Source of the DNA: Halobacteria archaeon HArc-gm2
GTDB lineage: Archaea; Halobacteriota; Halobacteria; Halobacteriales; Haloarculaceae
DNA: 64,000 bases
Assembly: GCA_025517465.1 (NCBI GenBank)
Contig: JAOPKE010000001.1
Location: 434,001-498,000, forward strand
Direction of reading: 5' to 3'
In this document: piece after piece, positions 47,349-56,053 of the stretch
How the letters are laid out: the number at the start of each line of letters is the position of its first letter
Numbering within the stretch: position 1 is the stretch's first letter
Position numbers and translations under genes: made by a program
The notes under the pieces: generated by a model
What the model was told of the DNA's origin: nothing
What the model saw: only the letters and a program-made list of their open reading frames with translations
The model's database searches: none

Positions 47349-49391
47349 TCAGCTGGCGACCGCTTCCTCTTCCTCCTCGTCTTCGCCCCCGTAAATCTCG
47401 GCCAGCTTCGATTCGAAGGCGTTCCGGATGTTCCGGCGCTTCTTCTTCATCGACGGGGTCAGCAGGTCGTTCTCGGCGGTCCACTCCTGCGAGACGAGCA
47501 CGAACTCCTTGATGCGCTCGACGCGTTCGAGGTCCTCGTTGACCTCGTCGACGGCCTCCCCGATCCAGTCTCTCACGCGGTCGTCCTCACAGAGCGCCTC
47601 GTCGTCCGCCGGGAGGTCGATCCCCTCGCTGTCGGCCCAGTGGCGAAGCGCCTCGAAGTTCGGGACGAGGATGGCACCGATGAACTTCCGCTCGTCGCCG
47701 ACGACCATTATCTGGTCGACCCGGTCGTTCGTCGAGAACGCGTCCTCGATCGGCTGTGGCGCGACGTTCTTCCCCGTCGAGAGGACGATGATCTCCTTGA
47801 TGCGGTCGTGGTAGGTCAGGAAGCCGTCGTCGGTCTGTTCGACGATGTCCCCCGTCCGGAACCACCTTCCGGAAACTGACCCCGTTTCCGACTCCCCCCT
47901 CGCTTCGCTCGCGGGGACGTCCTCCGTGAACGCGCGTTCCGTCTCTCCCAGGCGGTTCCAGTACCCATCGGTGACGTTCGGGCCGCGGACCTGGAGTTCG
48001 CCGACGGCGCCCTCGACGTCGTCGAACTCGGTGGCGTCGACGACGGACTCGTCCAGCCGCACGTCGATCCCGTAGACGGGGACGCCGAGCGTTCCCGGTC
48101 GGATGTCCTCCGGCGGGTTTATCGTGATGACTGGGGCCGTCTCGGTCAATCCGTACCCCTCGACGATGGTGATCCCCATCCCGTTGAACGTCTCGCAGAG
48201 CTCCTTCGCGAGGCTCCCGCCACCGCTGACCATGAACTCGATCTCGCCGCCGATGTTCTCCTTGACCGTGCTGTAGACGAGGCGGTCGGCGAGGGCGTGT
48301 TTGGTCCTGAGCCCGGGACCTGGATCCTCGGTCCGCTGCCACTCGCGAGCGACCCCCAGCGCCCACTCGAAGATGCGCTTCTTGACGCCGGACTCGCTGG
48401 CCTGCTCGCGCATCGTGTCGAAGATGCGTTCGTACACGCGGGGGACGCTGGCGCCGGTGTTCGGTTCGAGCAGTTTCAGGTCGTCCGCGAGCGTGTCGGG
48501 GTGCTCGGCGTAGCCGACGGCCGCGCCTGCGGCGAACATGACGAAGTGACCCGCCAGCCGCTCGAAGACGTGGGCCAGCGGCAGGAAGGAAATCGTCTTC
48601 GTCCCGGGGGTGAGCGCCGGCAAGTCCGGAGTTTTGTCCGGCCGCGGGGCGAGTCGTCTGTGCACCTGGTTGACGTTCACCCGGAAGTTCCAGTGGGTCA
48701 GCTTCACGCCCTTGGGCTGGCCGGTCGTCCCCGAGGTGTAGATGAGGCTCGCGAGGTCCTCGGTGTCGCGGGCCGCCAACCAGCCGCGATACTCGTCCTC
48801 GTCGAACGCCTCGTCGCCGAGTTCGTACACCTCCCCGAGCGAGTAGACGTCGTGGCGGTCGCTCTCGTAGGCGTCCATCACCACGAAGAACTCGAGGTCC
48901 AGCTCGTCCTCCACCGAGAGGACGCGTTCGAGCAGTTCGCCGTTCTCGACGACGACGCCGGTCGCGTCTGGGTCGTCGAGCAGGTAGCGCACCTGCTTCG
49001 TCGAGGATTCGGTGTACACCGTCGTGACGACGCCACCGGCGGCGAGCAGGCCGAAGTCCGACAGCGCCCACTCCATGCGCGTGTTCGCGTAGATGCCGAT
49101 GCGGTCGTCGAAGTCGACGCCGATTTCACGGAAGCCGGCCGCGAGACGGCGGACGATCTCGCGCATCTCGTCGTAGGAAATATCGCGGTACTGGCCGTCC
49201 GGCGCCGTCGGAACGACGTCGCCGCCGAGCGACCGGTCGTACACCCCACCCTTGTATCGCTGGGCCACCCGGTTCGCGTTCCGGTCGGCGGTGGCCTCGA
49301 ACATCTCAGAAAGCGTATCCTCCCCGATAACTGGGTCGTCGTAGTCGGCCTCGGCCGCCCGCCAGTCCCGGGTCGATGCGTCGGTACCCAT
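47349..49391 (-). CDS. Long-chain acyl-CoA ligase family (AMP-forming)
   Basis: 680 residues, as expected for long-chain FadD15-like ligases. Motifs of the adenylating superfamily are all present: LIYTSGTTGQPKGVKLTH (P-loop), GYGLTETAPV, RWFRTGDIVEQTDDGFLTYHD (quoted in part) and RIKEIIVLSTGKNVAPQPIE with the catalytic-region Lys. It activates a carboxylic acid, probably a fatty or branched acid, to acyl-CoA using ATP. No membrane helix is seen. Confidence 0.95.
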   Translation of the reverse strand: MGTDASTRDWRAAEADYDDPVIGEDTLSEMFEATADRNANRVAQRYKGGVYDRSLGGDVVPTAPDGQYRDISYDEMREIVRRLAAGFREIGVDFDDRIGIYANTRMEWALSDFGLLAAGGVVTTVYTESSTKQVRYLLDDPDATGVVVENGELLERVLSVEDELDLEFFVVMDAYESDRHDVYSLGEVYELGDEAFDEDEYRGWLAARDTEDLASLIYTSGTTGQPKGVKLTHWNFRVNVNQVHRRLAPRPDKTPDLPALTPGTKTISFLPLAHVFERLAGHFVMFAAGAAVGYAEHPDTLADDLKLLEPNTGASVPRVYERIFDTMREQASESGVKKRIFEWALGVAREWQRTEDPGPGLRTKHALADRLVYSTVKENIGGEIEFMVSGGGSLAKELCETFNGMGITIVEGYGLTETAPVITINPPEDIRPGTLGVPVYGIDVRLDESVVDATEFDDVEGAVGELQVRGPNVTDGYWNRLGETERAFTEDVPASEARGESETGSVSGRWFRTGDIVEQTDDGFLTYHDRIKEIIVLSTGKNVAPQPIEDAFSTNDRVDQIMVVGDERKFIGAILVPNFEALRHWADSEGIDLPADDEALCEDDRVRDWIGEAVDEVNEDLERVERIKEFVLVSQEWTAENDLLTPSMKKKRRNIRNAFESKLAEIYGGEDEEEEEAVAS

Positions 49392-49486
49392 ACCCCTTGC
49401 GTACGAATGGCACGCAAATATAGGCCCCGGTCTCCGGAGTTCGTTCAGTTGTCGGGAGTTTCCTGTCGCTCCCCTCGACGGAAGGA

Positions 49487-49933
49487 CTACTCGACGTCGA
49501 TCCGGACGGCGTCGCTCGCGCGTTCGTCGACGGGGAGCGTCACTTCGAGGACGCCGTTGCGGTAGGTGGCGCCGACGTCGTCGACCGCTACCTCGCCCGG
49601 GATCCGTACCGATTCGGATACCGTCCGCTGGCGGTACTCCTGGTCACCCGCCACCTCGTGGGTGCCGTCGATGGTCAGCACGCCGTCGTCGAAGGTCAGG
49701 TCGATCTCTTCGCGTTCGAACCCGGGGAGGTCGGCCAGGACCACGTACTCGCCGTCGCGCTCCTCGACTGTGACGCCCGCGTCGCGAGCGTCATCCGCCG
49801 TGAGGGCAGACCCAGCGTGTGTTCCGTCACCGAGCATCGGGTGACCGTCGACGGCCCGGTTCCCCATCACCGAGCGTCGCATCTGCTCGAACATCGCTTC
49901 CATCTGCTCGAAGGGGGCGTTTGCGCTTGGCAT
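49487..49933 (-). CDS. Hsp20/alpha-crystallin family small heat-shock protein
   Basis: 148 residues. The alpha-crystallin domain runs from about 48 to 143: VTVEERDGEYVVLADLPGFE, IDLTFDDGVLTIDG, and the closing GATYRNGVLEVTLPV motif. An N-terminal helix (FEQMEAMFEQMRR) would drive oligomerisation. It is an ATP-independent holdase. A strong TATA box lies about 30 bases upstream. The IXI-type C-terminal motif appears as VRIDV. Confidence 0.93.
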   Translation of the reverse strand: MPSANAPFEQMEAMFEQMRRSVMGNRAVDGHPMLGDGTHAGSALTADDARDAGVTVEERDGEYVVLADLPGFEREEIDLTFDDGVLTIDGTHEVAGDQEYRQRTVSESVRIPGEVAVDDVGATYRNGVLEVTLPVDERASDAVRIDVE

Positions 49934-49958
49934 AACGGGCTATACTTGGCTGCGAGTC

Positions 49959-49966
49959 TATATATA
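49959..49966 (-). promoter_or_regulatory. TATA box of the hsp20 gene
   Basis: tatatata, read on the minus strand, is centred about 30 bases before the hsp20 ATG at 49933, ideal for a leaderless or near-leaderless transcript. A second TATA-like word (ctatactt) lies closer, near 49940. Confidence 0.7.
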
Positions 49967-50125
49967 CTCAGCAGGAGCTGTGCTATCATTCGTCCGATAC
50001 CGGTCCTCTCGGCACCGATCTATCCGGTTTCGTGATCCGGATCGAGGTTCCAGGCCCCCGTTCGAGCGACGTTTCCACGGGACGGATCGCGTGCCTTTTT
50101 CGCCGGGGAGGCGCAACGTCGTGGC

Positions 50126-50968
50126 ATGACAGACGGGTGGTTCGCGGGGCTGGACCCCGACGACGTCGACGGGGGAGCCCGCGCGATACGCGACGGGAGC
50201 GCGGACGAACCGGCCGACTGGCCCGCACAGGCGGTCGAGGCGGGCTTCGCCGCCGACGAGGACGAGTACTACGACCGTCTCCAGTCGGCCGCCGTCGCAG
50301 CCGCGCGAGGAGCCGCCCGGGACAGTGAACGCGCCGACGACCGTCAGCTGATCCACGCCGTCCGAGCCATGGACGACTGTCGGCGCACAGCCAACGAACT
50401 CGCCGAGCGAGTCGCCGAGTGGGCCGCCAGCCGGTACGACGACGCGGAATCCGGCGTGGAGTACGCGCGAACGGTCGCCGACAGGTCGCCGGAAGACGCC
50501 GCCGACGAGCGACTGATCTCGCTGGCAGACCGCGTCGCGGGGCTCGCCGACGAGGCCGACGCGCACCGGGCGTTCGTCGAGCGCACGGCGCCGGACGTCG
50601 TCCCGAACCTCGCCGCTCTCGCCGGCCCGGTACTGGCTGCGCGCCTCCTCGACCTGGCCGGCGGGCTCGAATCGCTGGCGAAGAAGCCCAGCGGGACCGT
50701 CCAGGTCCTCGGCGCGGAGGACGCGCTGTTCGCCCACCTCCGGGGCCGGGCGCCCTCGCCCAAACACGGCGTCATCTACACCCACGGGGCAGTCCAGGGC
50801 ACCCACCCCGAACACCGGGGGTCGGCGGCCCGGGCCCTCGCCGGCAAACTCACCATCGCCGCCAGGATCGACCACTACAGCGGCGACCTGCGGCCGGAAC
50901 TGGAAGCCCAGCTCGCGGACCGCATCGACACTATCCAGGCCCGCTCCACCGGGGGTGAGGACCAGTGA
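50126..50968 (+). CDS. nop5: Nop5 (C/D snoRNP-like core protein)
   Basis: 280 residues, the short archaeal-halophile form. A central coiled coil (about 60-150) and the C-terminal Nop domain are visible: VQVLGAEDALFAHLRGRAPS, KHGVIYTHGAVQGTHPEHRG and ARALAGKLTIAARIDHYSGD. Nop5 bridges L7Ae, box C/D guide RNA and fibrillarin for 2'-O-methylation of rRNA and tRNA. Its stop overlaps the GTG start of the fibrillarin gene by four bases. The N-terminal fibrillarin-binding part is acidic and degenerate. Confidence 0.93.
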   Translation: MTDGWFAGLDPDDVDGGARAIRDGSADEPADWPAQAVEAGFAADEDEYYDRLQSAAVAAARGAARDSERADDRQLIHAVRAMDDCRRTANELAERVAEWAASRYDDAESGVEYARTVADRSPEDAADERLISLADRVAGLADEADAHRAFVERTAPDVVPNLAALAGPVLAARLLDLAGGLESLAKKPSGTVQVLGAEDALFAHLRGRAPSPKHGVIYTHGAVQGTHPEHRGSAARALAGKLTIAARIDHYSGDLRPELEAQLADRIDTIQARSTGGEDQ

Positions 50969-51660
50969 CGCTCCCAGACGGCGTCGAGTACCACGTATTC
51001 GGTGATTCCGGCGACGACGAGGGCGACGAATCCGAAGGCGACGGCACGGGTGACGACGGCCCCGGGTCACTGGCGACTCGTGGGGAACCGGTGTACGGGG
51101 AACCCACGGACGGGGAGTACCGGCGCTGGGATCCCCACCGCTCGAAACTCGGCGCGATGCTGGCGCTGGGGATGGACACCGGCCTCGCCGGCGCCGAGAC
51201 GACGCTGTACCTGGGCGCCGCCGCCGGGACGACGGTGAGTCACGTCGCCGACTTCGCCGGCCCGACCTACGCCGTCGAGTTCGCCGCACGACCGATGGGT
51301 GACCTGCTCGACGCGACCGAGTCGCGCCCGAACCTGGTCCCCCTGCTGAAGGACGCCCGGAAGCCCGCGACGTACGCCCACGTCGTCGAACCCGTGGACG
51401 TCCTCGTCCAGGACGTCGCCACGCGCGGACAGGCTCGCGTCGCCCGCCTCAACAGTCAGTTCCTCCGCGAGGACGGACGGCTCCTGCTGGCGATCAAGGC
51501 CCGGAGCGAGGACGTCACGCGCGCGCCGGCGGACGTGTTCGACGACGCCCTCGACGACCTGCGAGGGGGGTACGAGGTCCTCGAAACCGAGCGGCTCTCA
51601 CCGTACCACGATGACCACCTGGGCGTCGTCGCGCGGCCGACCGCTGACGGAACGCTTTAA
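50965..51660 (+). CDS. flpA: Fibrillarin-like rRNA 2'-O-methyltransferase
   Basis: 231 residues from GTG 50965. SAM-binding fold signatures: [37 protein letters not shown] (motif I), [13 protein letters not shown] and [15 protein letters not shown] (motif with catalytic Asp) and AIKARSEDV (catalytic Lys). A short acidic, Gly/Asp-rich insertion near residues 15-35 looks like a halophilic insertion. It works with the adjacent Nop5. Confidence 0.95.
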   Translation: MTLPDGVEYHVFGDSGDDEGDESEGDGTGDDGPGSLATRGEPVYGEPTDGEYRRWDPHRSKLGAMLALGMDTGLAGAETTLYLGAAAGTTVSHVADFAGPTYAVEFAARPMGDLLDATESRPNLVPLLKDARKPATYAHVVEPVDVLVQDVATRGQARVARLNSQFLREDGRLLLAIKARSEDVTRAPADVFDDALDDLRGGYEVLETERLSPYHDDHLGVVARPTADGTL

Positions 51661-51685
51661 GCCCAGGGGACCGACCACCCGTTCG

Positions 51686-52762
51686 ATGGAGGAGACGGGC
51701 GCAGCGGACGCGTTCACCCGGATGGGAACGCTCGGGATCGAAGAAGAGTTCTACGTCGTCGACGAGCACGGTCGGCCGACGTCGGGCACCGACGAACTCG
51801 TCTACGAGCACGACCCGCCAGCACTCCTCGAGGGACGCCTCGACCACGAACTGTTCAAGTGCGTCATCGAGACGCAGACGCCCGTCATCGAGTCGCTGGG
51901 CGATGCGCGCGAGCACCTCGACGCGGTCCGCACGGCGCTCGTCGACCACGCCACGGCCCACGGGTTCGGTATCGCCGCCGCAGGTCTCCACCCGCTGGCG
52001 AAGTGGCGCGAGCTCGAACACGCCGAGAAGCCGCGCTACCAGTCCCAGCTCGACCGGATCCAGTATCCGCAACACCGCAACGTCACCGCCGGCCTGCACG
52101 TCCACGTCGGCGTCGACGACGCGGACAAGGCCACCTGGGTCGCCAACGAACTCCGCTGGCATCTCCCGGTCATGCTGGCCCTGTCGGCGAACTCCCCGTT
52201 CTGGAACGGCTTCGACACGGGGCTGGCGTCGGCGCGCGCGAAGATATTCGAGGGGTTGCCGAACACCGGGATGCCCACGGCCTTCGACTCCTTCGAGACC
52301 TTCCAGGAGTTCGAGCGGCGGATGGTGGAGACCGGCCGCATCGACGACCGCGGCGAACTCTGGTTCGACGTGCGGCCCCACTCCGGCCACGGGACCGTCG
52401 AGGTGCGAACGCCGGACGCCCACCACGACCCCGACGTCGTGATGGCGTTCGTCGAGTACGTCCACGCCCTCGTCGAGGACCTGGCGGCCCGATACGCGGA
52501 CGGCGAGTCGGCCACCGACGCCCGGCGGGAGTTCCTCGACGAGAACAAGTGGCGCGCGCTCCGGTACGGCCACGACGCCGACCTCCTCGGGCGCGACTTC
52601 ACGACGACGCGGGCGCTCGGCGAGATCGTCGACCGCGAGTGTGAACGGCTCGGAATCAGTGGTATTCGGTCGCTGTACGACGCGGAAAGCGGCGCCGCGG
52701 TGCAGCGACGAGTCCGGCGCGAGCGCGGAACTGCGGCGCTCGCCGACCTCGTACGGCTGTAG
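51686..52762 (+). CDS. gshA: Glutamate-cysteine ligase (GCS2-type, GshA)
   Basis: 358 residues from ATG 51686, 26 bases after the fibrillarin stop. The GCS2 (YbdK-like) signature is [20 protein letters not shown] (quoted in part), [33 protein letters not shown] and [16 protein letters not shown]. Haloarchaea accumulate gamma-glutamylcysteine instead of glutathione, and a protein of this family makes it in Haloferax (from memory). The assignment of this locus to that activity is by homology only; YbdK-type homologues can have other roles. Confidence 0.85.
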   Translation: MEETGAADAFTRMGTLGIEEEFYVVDEHGRPTSGTDELVYEHDPPALLEGRLDHELFKCVIETQTPVIESLGDAREHLDAVRTALVDHATAHGFGIAAAGLHPLAKWRELEHAEKPRYQSQLDRIQYPQHRNVTAGLHVHVGVDDADKATWVANELRWHLPVMLALSANSPFWNGFDTGLASARAKIFEGLPNTGMPTAFDSFETFQEFERRMVETGRIDDRGELWFDVRPHSGHGTVEVRTPDAHHDPDVVMAFVEYVHALVEDLAARYADGESATDARREFLDENKWRALRYGHDADLLGRDFTTTRALGEIVDRECERLGISGIRSLYDAESGAAVQRRVRRERGTAALADLVRL

Positions 52763-53057
52763 ATATAAAAACGGAAACTGGATGCCACCCCTGGCGTCCA
52801 CCCGTCTGAGTCAGCTTCCCTGCCGATAGCCCACCGTCGTCTGAGTGCCCCAAGCAGCGGTGTCTGCCCTTGCTACACCGCTACGATTCCATTACACGTT
52901 TCCTTGTAAATAGATACCGAGCCGTTTCACCGACGATAACAGGCGGCCGATTCGAGGTGGCTTTAAGTCAGATCGGGCGTGAAACGGGTCGGAGACGGAT
53001 GGTCACGAGTCCGGTCACGCTGCCGGACAGTGATCACGAACGGATCTGGTACGGGCG

Positions 53058-53438
53058 TCACCCCGACGTCGCCACTCGTTCGACCTCCTGGACGAGTTCT
53101 TCGAACAGTTCCCGGGCCTGGTCCTCGTCGTACTCGGTGTGATACTCTTTCGGGACGCCCTCGGCAGCGAGGTTGACGTGCGCGTCCGGCGTGACGTCGT
53201 GTTTCGCGAGGCTCTGTTTCGCGCATTCGAGGGGCCATCCGTCTATCACGACGGTGGGTCGGCCAGACGTCGCCGTATCTACCAGCGGACCGACGTTCCC
53301 GCCGACGCCCGGGATACACGACATCTCCGCCAGTCACTCCCGGTCCAGCCTGACGGCGAGATCGTTTGCCATCTGCGCCGCGCTCGAACAGCCCGAACAC
53401 GAGTACACCAGCGGCAGTTCGTCGTACTCCGTGGTCAT
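53058..53438 (-). pseudogene. DGC-domain (putative zinc-binding) protein with in-frame stop
   Basis: From ATG 53438 the frame reads MTTEYDELPLVYSCSGCSSA, then AAQMANDLAVRLDRE, then TGA at 53336-53334, and continues in the same frame as LAEMSCIPGVGGNVGP and VVIDGWPLECAKQSLAKHDV to the stop at 53058. Without the TGA it would be a complete 126-residue DGC protein. GGA to TGA (Gly to stop) at codon 35 is the simplest explanation. Re-initiation at ATG 53324 could make a C-terminal part but would lose the Cys-x2-Cys. Confidence 0.75.
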
Positions 53439-53578
53439 CACGGAGAGGTGCTCGTGATATCTGTGAAAAGATTCCCCCGAAGTCGTTCGGCTCCGACGCC
53501 GTCCGAAGCCGAACGACGATGTCCTGCCGAGCCAAGCTTTTTGGTCCGGACCGGCTTTTGTCCTCCTAGAAACGACGT

Positions 53579-54154
53579 ATGTCTACCGACGAGACTCCGG
53601 ACGACGACCCGGGCGAGAGCGACGAGACGGGCGGCGAGGGGGCCGAGGACGACCTCGACGAGTCCGACGTCCGCGAACGGATCGAACAGGAAGCCGACCG
53701 CGCCGTCGAGCAGTTCGACGAGGGGATCGTCGACCTGCTCGCGTGGGTACTGGATACAGAGACGCGTGCGCGCATCTACGTCCACCTCCGCCAGCGACCA
53801 CACAGCACGAGCGAGGAGATCGCCGAAGGGACCGGGCTCTATCCGAGTACAGTCCGCGAAGCACTCGCCGAACTCCACGAGGAGGGGACGGTCCTGCGCC
53901 AGAAACGCCAGAACGATGGCGCGGGCAACAACCCCTACGAGTACGCGACGATCCCGCCGAGCGAACTGGTCGGTGACGTCGTCGACGACGTCCAGCAGGA
54001 ACTCAACACCGTCTTCAACCTCGACCGGTACCTCGACACCGACGTCGACGACGGTGACGACGGCGTCAACGGGAGCGGCTCCGACCCAGTGACGATCAAC
54101 GTCGAGGACGAGACCGACGACGGCGACGACGAGACCGACGACGGCGACGACTGA
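53579..54154 (+). CDS. Winged-helix transcriptional regulator with acidic tails
   Basis: 191 residues. A winged HTH occupies roughly 60-125 (ETRARIYVHLRQRPHSTSEE, then GLYPSTVREALAELHEEGTV). The first 50 and last 50 residues are strongly acidic; the C-terminus contains repeated DETDDGDD units at the DNA level as well. Haloarchaeal regulators with such tails are common. Ligand and targets unknown. It lies between the broken DGC gene and coaD. Confidence 0.82.
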   Translation: MSTDETPDDDPGESDETGGEGAEDDLDESDVRERIEQEADRAVEQFDEGIVDLLAWVLDTETRARIYVHLRQRPHSTSEEIAEGTGLYPSTVREALAELHEEGTVLRQKRQNDGAGNNPYEYATIPPSELVGDVVDDVQQELNTVFNLDRYLDTDVDDGDDGVNGSGSDPVTINVEDETDDGDDETDDGDD

Positions 54155-54276
54155 TTTCGGTACTGTGGCCTTCGTCGGTGGGCCTGAACTGGGCGAACGC
54201 GTGGCGGCCGCGGGCCGACGTTCCACCAGTTGCCCGAGTCGAAGCCACTAAACCGTGAGCCGTCCTCCCGTGGTGT

Positions 54277-54771
54277 ATGAAGGTCGCGTTGGGTGGGACG
54301 TTCGATCCCCTCCACGACGGACACCGCGCGCTGTTCGAGCGCGCGTTCGAACTCGGCGACGTGACGGTCGGATTGACCAGCGACGACCTCGCGCCGAAGA
54401 CGCGCCGCGCCGACCGCCACGTTCGGTCGTTCGAGGACCGAAAGCGCGACATCGAGAACGAACTGCGGAGTTTCGCGGCGGAGTACGACCGCGAGTTCGA
54501 GGTCCGTCGCCTCGACGAACCGACCGGCATCGCGACCGAGGCTCAGTTCGACGCCCTCGTCGTCTCGCCCGAAACCGAGACCGGCGGCAAGCGAATCAAC
54601 GAGATCCGACGTGAGCGAGGCCACGACCCACTCGAAATCGAGGTCGTTCCGCACGTCCACGCCGACGACGGCGACATCATCTCCAGTACGCGCATCGTCC
54701 GCGGCGAAATCGACGAACACGGCAACCTCACCCCCGAAAGCGACGGTCGCTCACAGCCCTCGGACGAGTAA
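54277..54771 (+). CDS. coaD: Phosphopantetheine adenylyltransferase, archaeal type
   Basis: 164 residues. The nucleotidyltransferase signature KVALGGTFDPLHDGHRALFE with the two HxGH-type His residues is at the N-terminus, and IISSTRIVRG (ISSTRIR-type motif) is near the C-terminus. Catalyses 4'-phosphopantetheine plus ATP to dephospho-CoA. The C-terminal tail is Glu/Ser/Asp rich. Monocistronic. Confidence 0.95.
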   Translation: MKVALGGTFDPLHDGHRALFERAFELGDVTVGLTSDDLAPKTRRADRHVRSFEDRKRDIENELRSFAAEYDREFEVRRLDEPTGIATEAQFDALVVSPETETGGKRINEIRRERGHDPLEIEVVPHVHADDGDIISSTRIVRGEIDEHGNLTPESDGRSQPSDE

Positions 54772-54823
54772 TTTTTCACGTCCGCATTCAGGTCGCCTCC
54801 CAGGTGTCTCGCCGCCCAGGAGC

Positions 54824-55132
54824 CTACCAGTCCGGCGCGTCGAGTCCGACGTCTTCGAGCAGGTCCTTCCAGCGCTGCTGGACAGTCAGCCGCGAGACGT
54901 CCGCCGCGTCCGCAACGCTGGTCTGTGTCCGTTGCTGGCCGCTGACCAGTGCGCCGACGTAGAGACACGCCGCCATCGTCGCTCGCTTGGACCGCTCTTC
55001 TTCCGGCACGTTCGAGAGAAAGAGGTCCCCCGCCCGCGAGCGCGCCTGCTCCTCCAGTCCGAGTTCGTCCGCCGCGGCCTCGAGTTCGTTCAGCCACTCC
55101 GCGTGCTCGAACTGGTCGCTCGCTCTGTACAT
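54824..55132 (-). CDS. TFB/TFIIB-like cyclin-fold protein
   Basis: 102 residues from ATG 55132, chosen because the frame further upstream crosses the tRNA. The sequence FLSNVPEEERSKRATMAACLYVGALVSG and VADAADVSRLTVQQRWKDLL (quoted in parts) resembles one cyclin repeat of transcription factor B, lacking the zinc ribbon and B-finger. It may act as a decoy or auxiliary transcription factor. Divergent from the tRNA-Leu(UAG) gene. Confidence 0.75.
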   Translation of the reverse strand: MYRASDQFEHAEWLNELEAAADELGLEEQARSRAGDLFLSNVPEEERSKRATMAACLYVGALVSGQQRTQTSVADAADVSRLTVQQRWKDLLEDVGLDAPDW

Positions 55133-55303
55133 GTCTTGTGCGGCGTTGGTCGCCCTGGTATTTGAATGGTGGGCTCGGAGTGAAACGAACCGTGCGAGGA
55201 ATCGCTCCAGCGACGCGGGTGCTTTCGGGAGGCTGAACGATGGGACGGTTCGGTCGCCCGAGAGCGATACCTTCATGCCCGGGTCGTGGATACGATGGAG
55301 TGC

Positions 55304-55387
55304 GCGCGGGTAGCCAAGCCAGGAAAAGGCGCAGCGCTTAGGACGCTGTTCCGTAGGGATCCGCCGGTTCAAATCCGGTCCCGCGCA
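55304..55387 (+). tRNA. tRNA-Leu (anticodon UAG)
   Basis: 84-base class II tRNA. GCGCGGG pairs with CCCGCGC, discriminator A; anticodon stem CAGCG/CGCTG encloses CTTAGGA, giving anticodon TAG (UAG, codon CTA). The long variable arm is TTCCGTAGGGAT-like and the T-loop is TTCAAAT. CCA is not encoded. Its final 24 bases are repeated twice downstream. Confidence 0.95.
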
Positions 55388-55388
55388 T
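55365..55388 (+). repeat. tRNA-Leu(UAG) 3'-end repeat, copy 1 (in the tRNA)
   Basis: The T-arm and acceptor 3' strand of the intact tRNA, beginning cggttcaaatccggt and ending cccgcgcat. Two further near-identical copies follow at 55486-55509 and 55606-55629. Confidence 0.9.
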
Positions 55389-55485
55389 GAGCGAACGTAG
55401 TGAGCGAAGAGCAGGACCGGATTCTGAACCCTGCAAGTCACAGCCCGGGAAGCGAGCGGAGCGAGCGACCCGGAATGTCTTGCTT

Positions 55486-55509
55486 CGGTTCAAATCCGGT
55501 CCCGCGCAT
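55486..55509 (+). repeat. tRNA-Leu(UAG) 3'-end repeat, copy 2
   Basis: 24 bases identical to 55365-55388, separated from the tRNA by a 97-base spacer. The upstream half of the tRNA is absent, so it is not a gene. Confidence 0.9.
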
Positions 55510-55605
55510 TGCTGCCACTCGCAATATCGCGAGCGGCGCAATCGTGTTAGGATTTGAACCCTACGAGGAACGCACAGCGAACGTAGTGAGCGAGCATTTC
55601 TCGGT

Positions 55606-55629
55606 CCGGTTCAAATCCGGTCCCGCGCA
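55606..55629 (+). repeat. tRNA-Leu(UAG) 3'-end repeat, copy 3
   Basis: Matches the tRNA 3' end through cccgcgca; the first base is extended to ccggtt and the last base differs. Spacing from copy 2 is 120 bases. Confidence 0.88.
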
Positions 55630-55643
55630 CTGAACGAGTTTTC

Positions 55644-55698
55644 GAGCGGTTATCCCAACGCTCGGGAATCCTCGCCCTTGGGGGCGGGGAGGATGTCA
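55644..55698 (+). mobile_element. Possible IS200/IS605 right-end remnant
   Basis: Contains cgagcg...cgctcg (outer dyad around gttatcccaa), gaatcctcgccc, and ggggcggggaggatgtca. This closely resembles what I remember of the 3' ends of haloarchaeal IS1341/IS605-type elements (and their TnpB-associated guide RNA scaffold ends). No tnpA or tnpB gene is nearby, so it would be a solo end or PATE/MITE-like remnant. The final tca is also the stop of the next gene. Confidence 0.5.
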
Positions 55699-55923
55699 GG
55701 GCTTGTGCGTGAACAGGACGACGCGGTCGTCGTCGGTGGTCGTACACAGGTCGAGTTCGACGTCGAGGTTCAGTGACGTGAACTCCTGCTTGCAGACGAC
55801 CATGTCGTCGAAGGGTTGCTCGCAGGCCGGGCAGGCGACGGCGGTCGTGTTCTGGTACGACGAGATGGCGTCGTTGTCCTCGCGCGGCGTGAGCGACGAG
55901 ACGAGTTCCTCTAAGTCGTCCAT
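55696..55923 (-). CDS. Small CxxC protein (DUF7385-like)
   Basis: 75 residues beginning MDDLEELVSSLTPREDNDAI. Cysteines occur as CPAC (31-34) and further singles at about 44 and 60, so a zinc site is likely. I associate it with a haloarchaeal DUF7385-like family. Its TGA lies at the end of the IS-like remnant, so the insertion may have replaced or trimmed its original C-terminus or 3' region. Confidence 0.65.
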   Translation of the reverse strand: MDDLEELVSSLTPREDNDAISSYQNTTAVACPACEQPFDDMVVCKQEFTSLNLDVELDLCTTTDDDRVVLFTHKP

Positions 55924-56053
55924 AGGGGAACGGGGTAGCCGGGACGGTATAAATCATGCGCAGGCATACCACGCGTCGGCGTTTCGGCTGCCTCGCGGAT
56001 CTGCCGGGGGCGACCGCTGGTGTTAAAGGTGACTTGCGCTAATCCAATCAGCA

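Larger units (their letters stand above)
55388..55695. other. Repeat region downstream of tRNA-Leu(UAG), no gene
   Basis: 308 bases without a credible ORF. Besides the two tRNA-end copies it contains words such as gcgaacgtagtgagcg, and inverted T-arm fragments: ggatttgaacc (55550-55560) is the exact reverse complement of ggttcaaatcc (55608-55618), and gaccggattctgaacc near 55416 is an imperfect inverse of the same motif. The right end is the IS200/IS605-like segment. Confidence 0.7.

Noticed and set aside
53334..53336. TGA in the DGC gene read as selenocysteine
   Set aside because: Haloarchaea are not known to use selenocysteine, the position is a conserved-type Gly rather than Cys in the family as I recall it, and no SECIS-like structure was seen.
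55924..56053. Cobalamin riboswitch upstream of cobT
   Set aside because: No B12-box or paired arms could be found in the 130-base gap.
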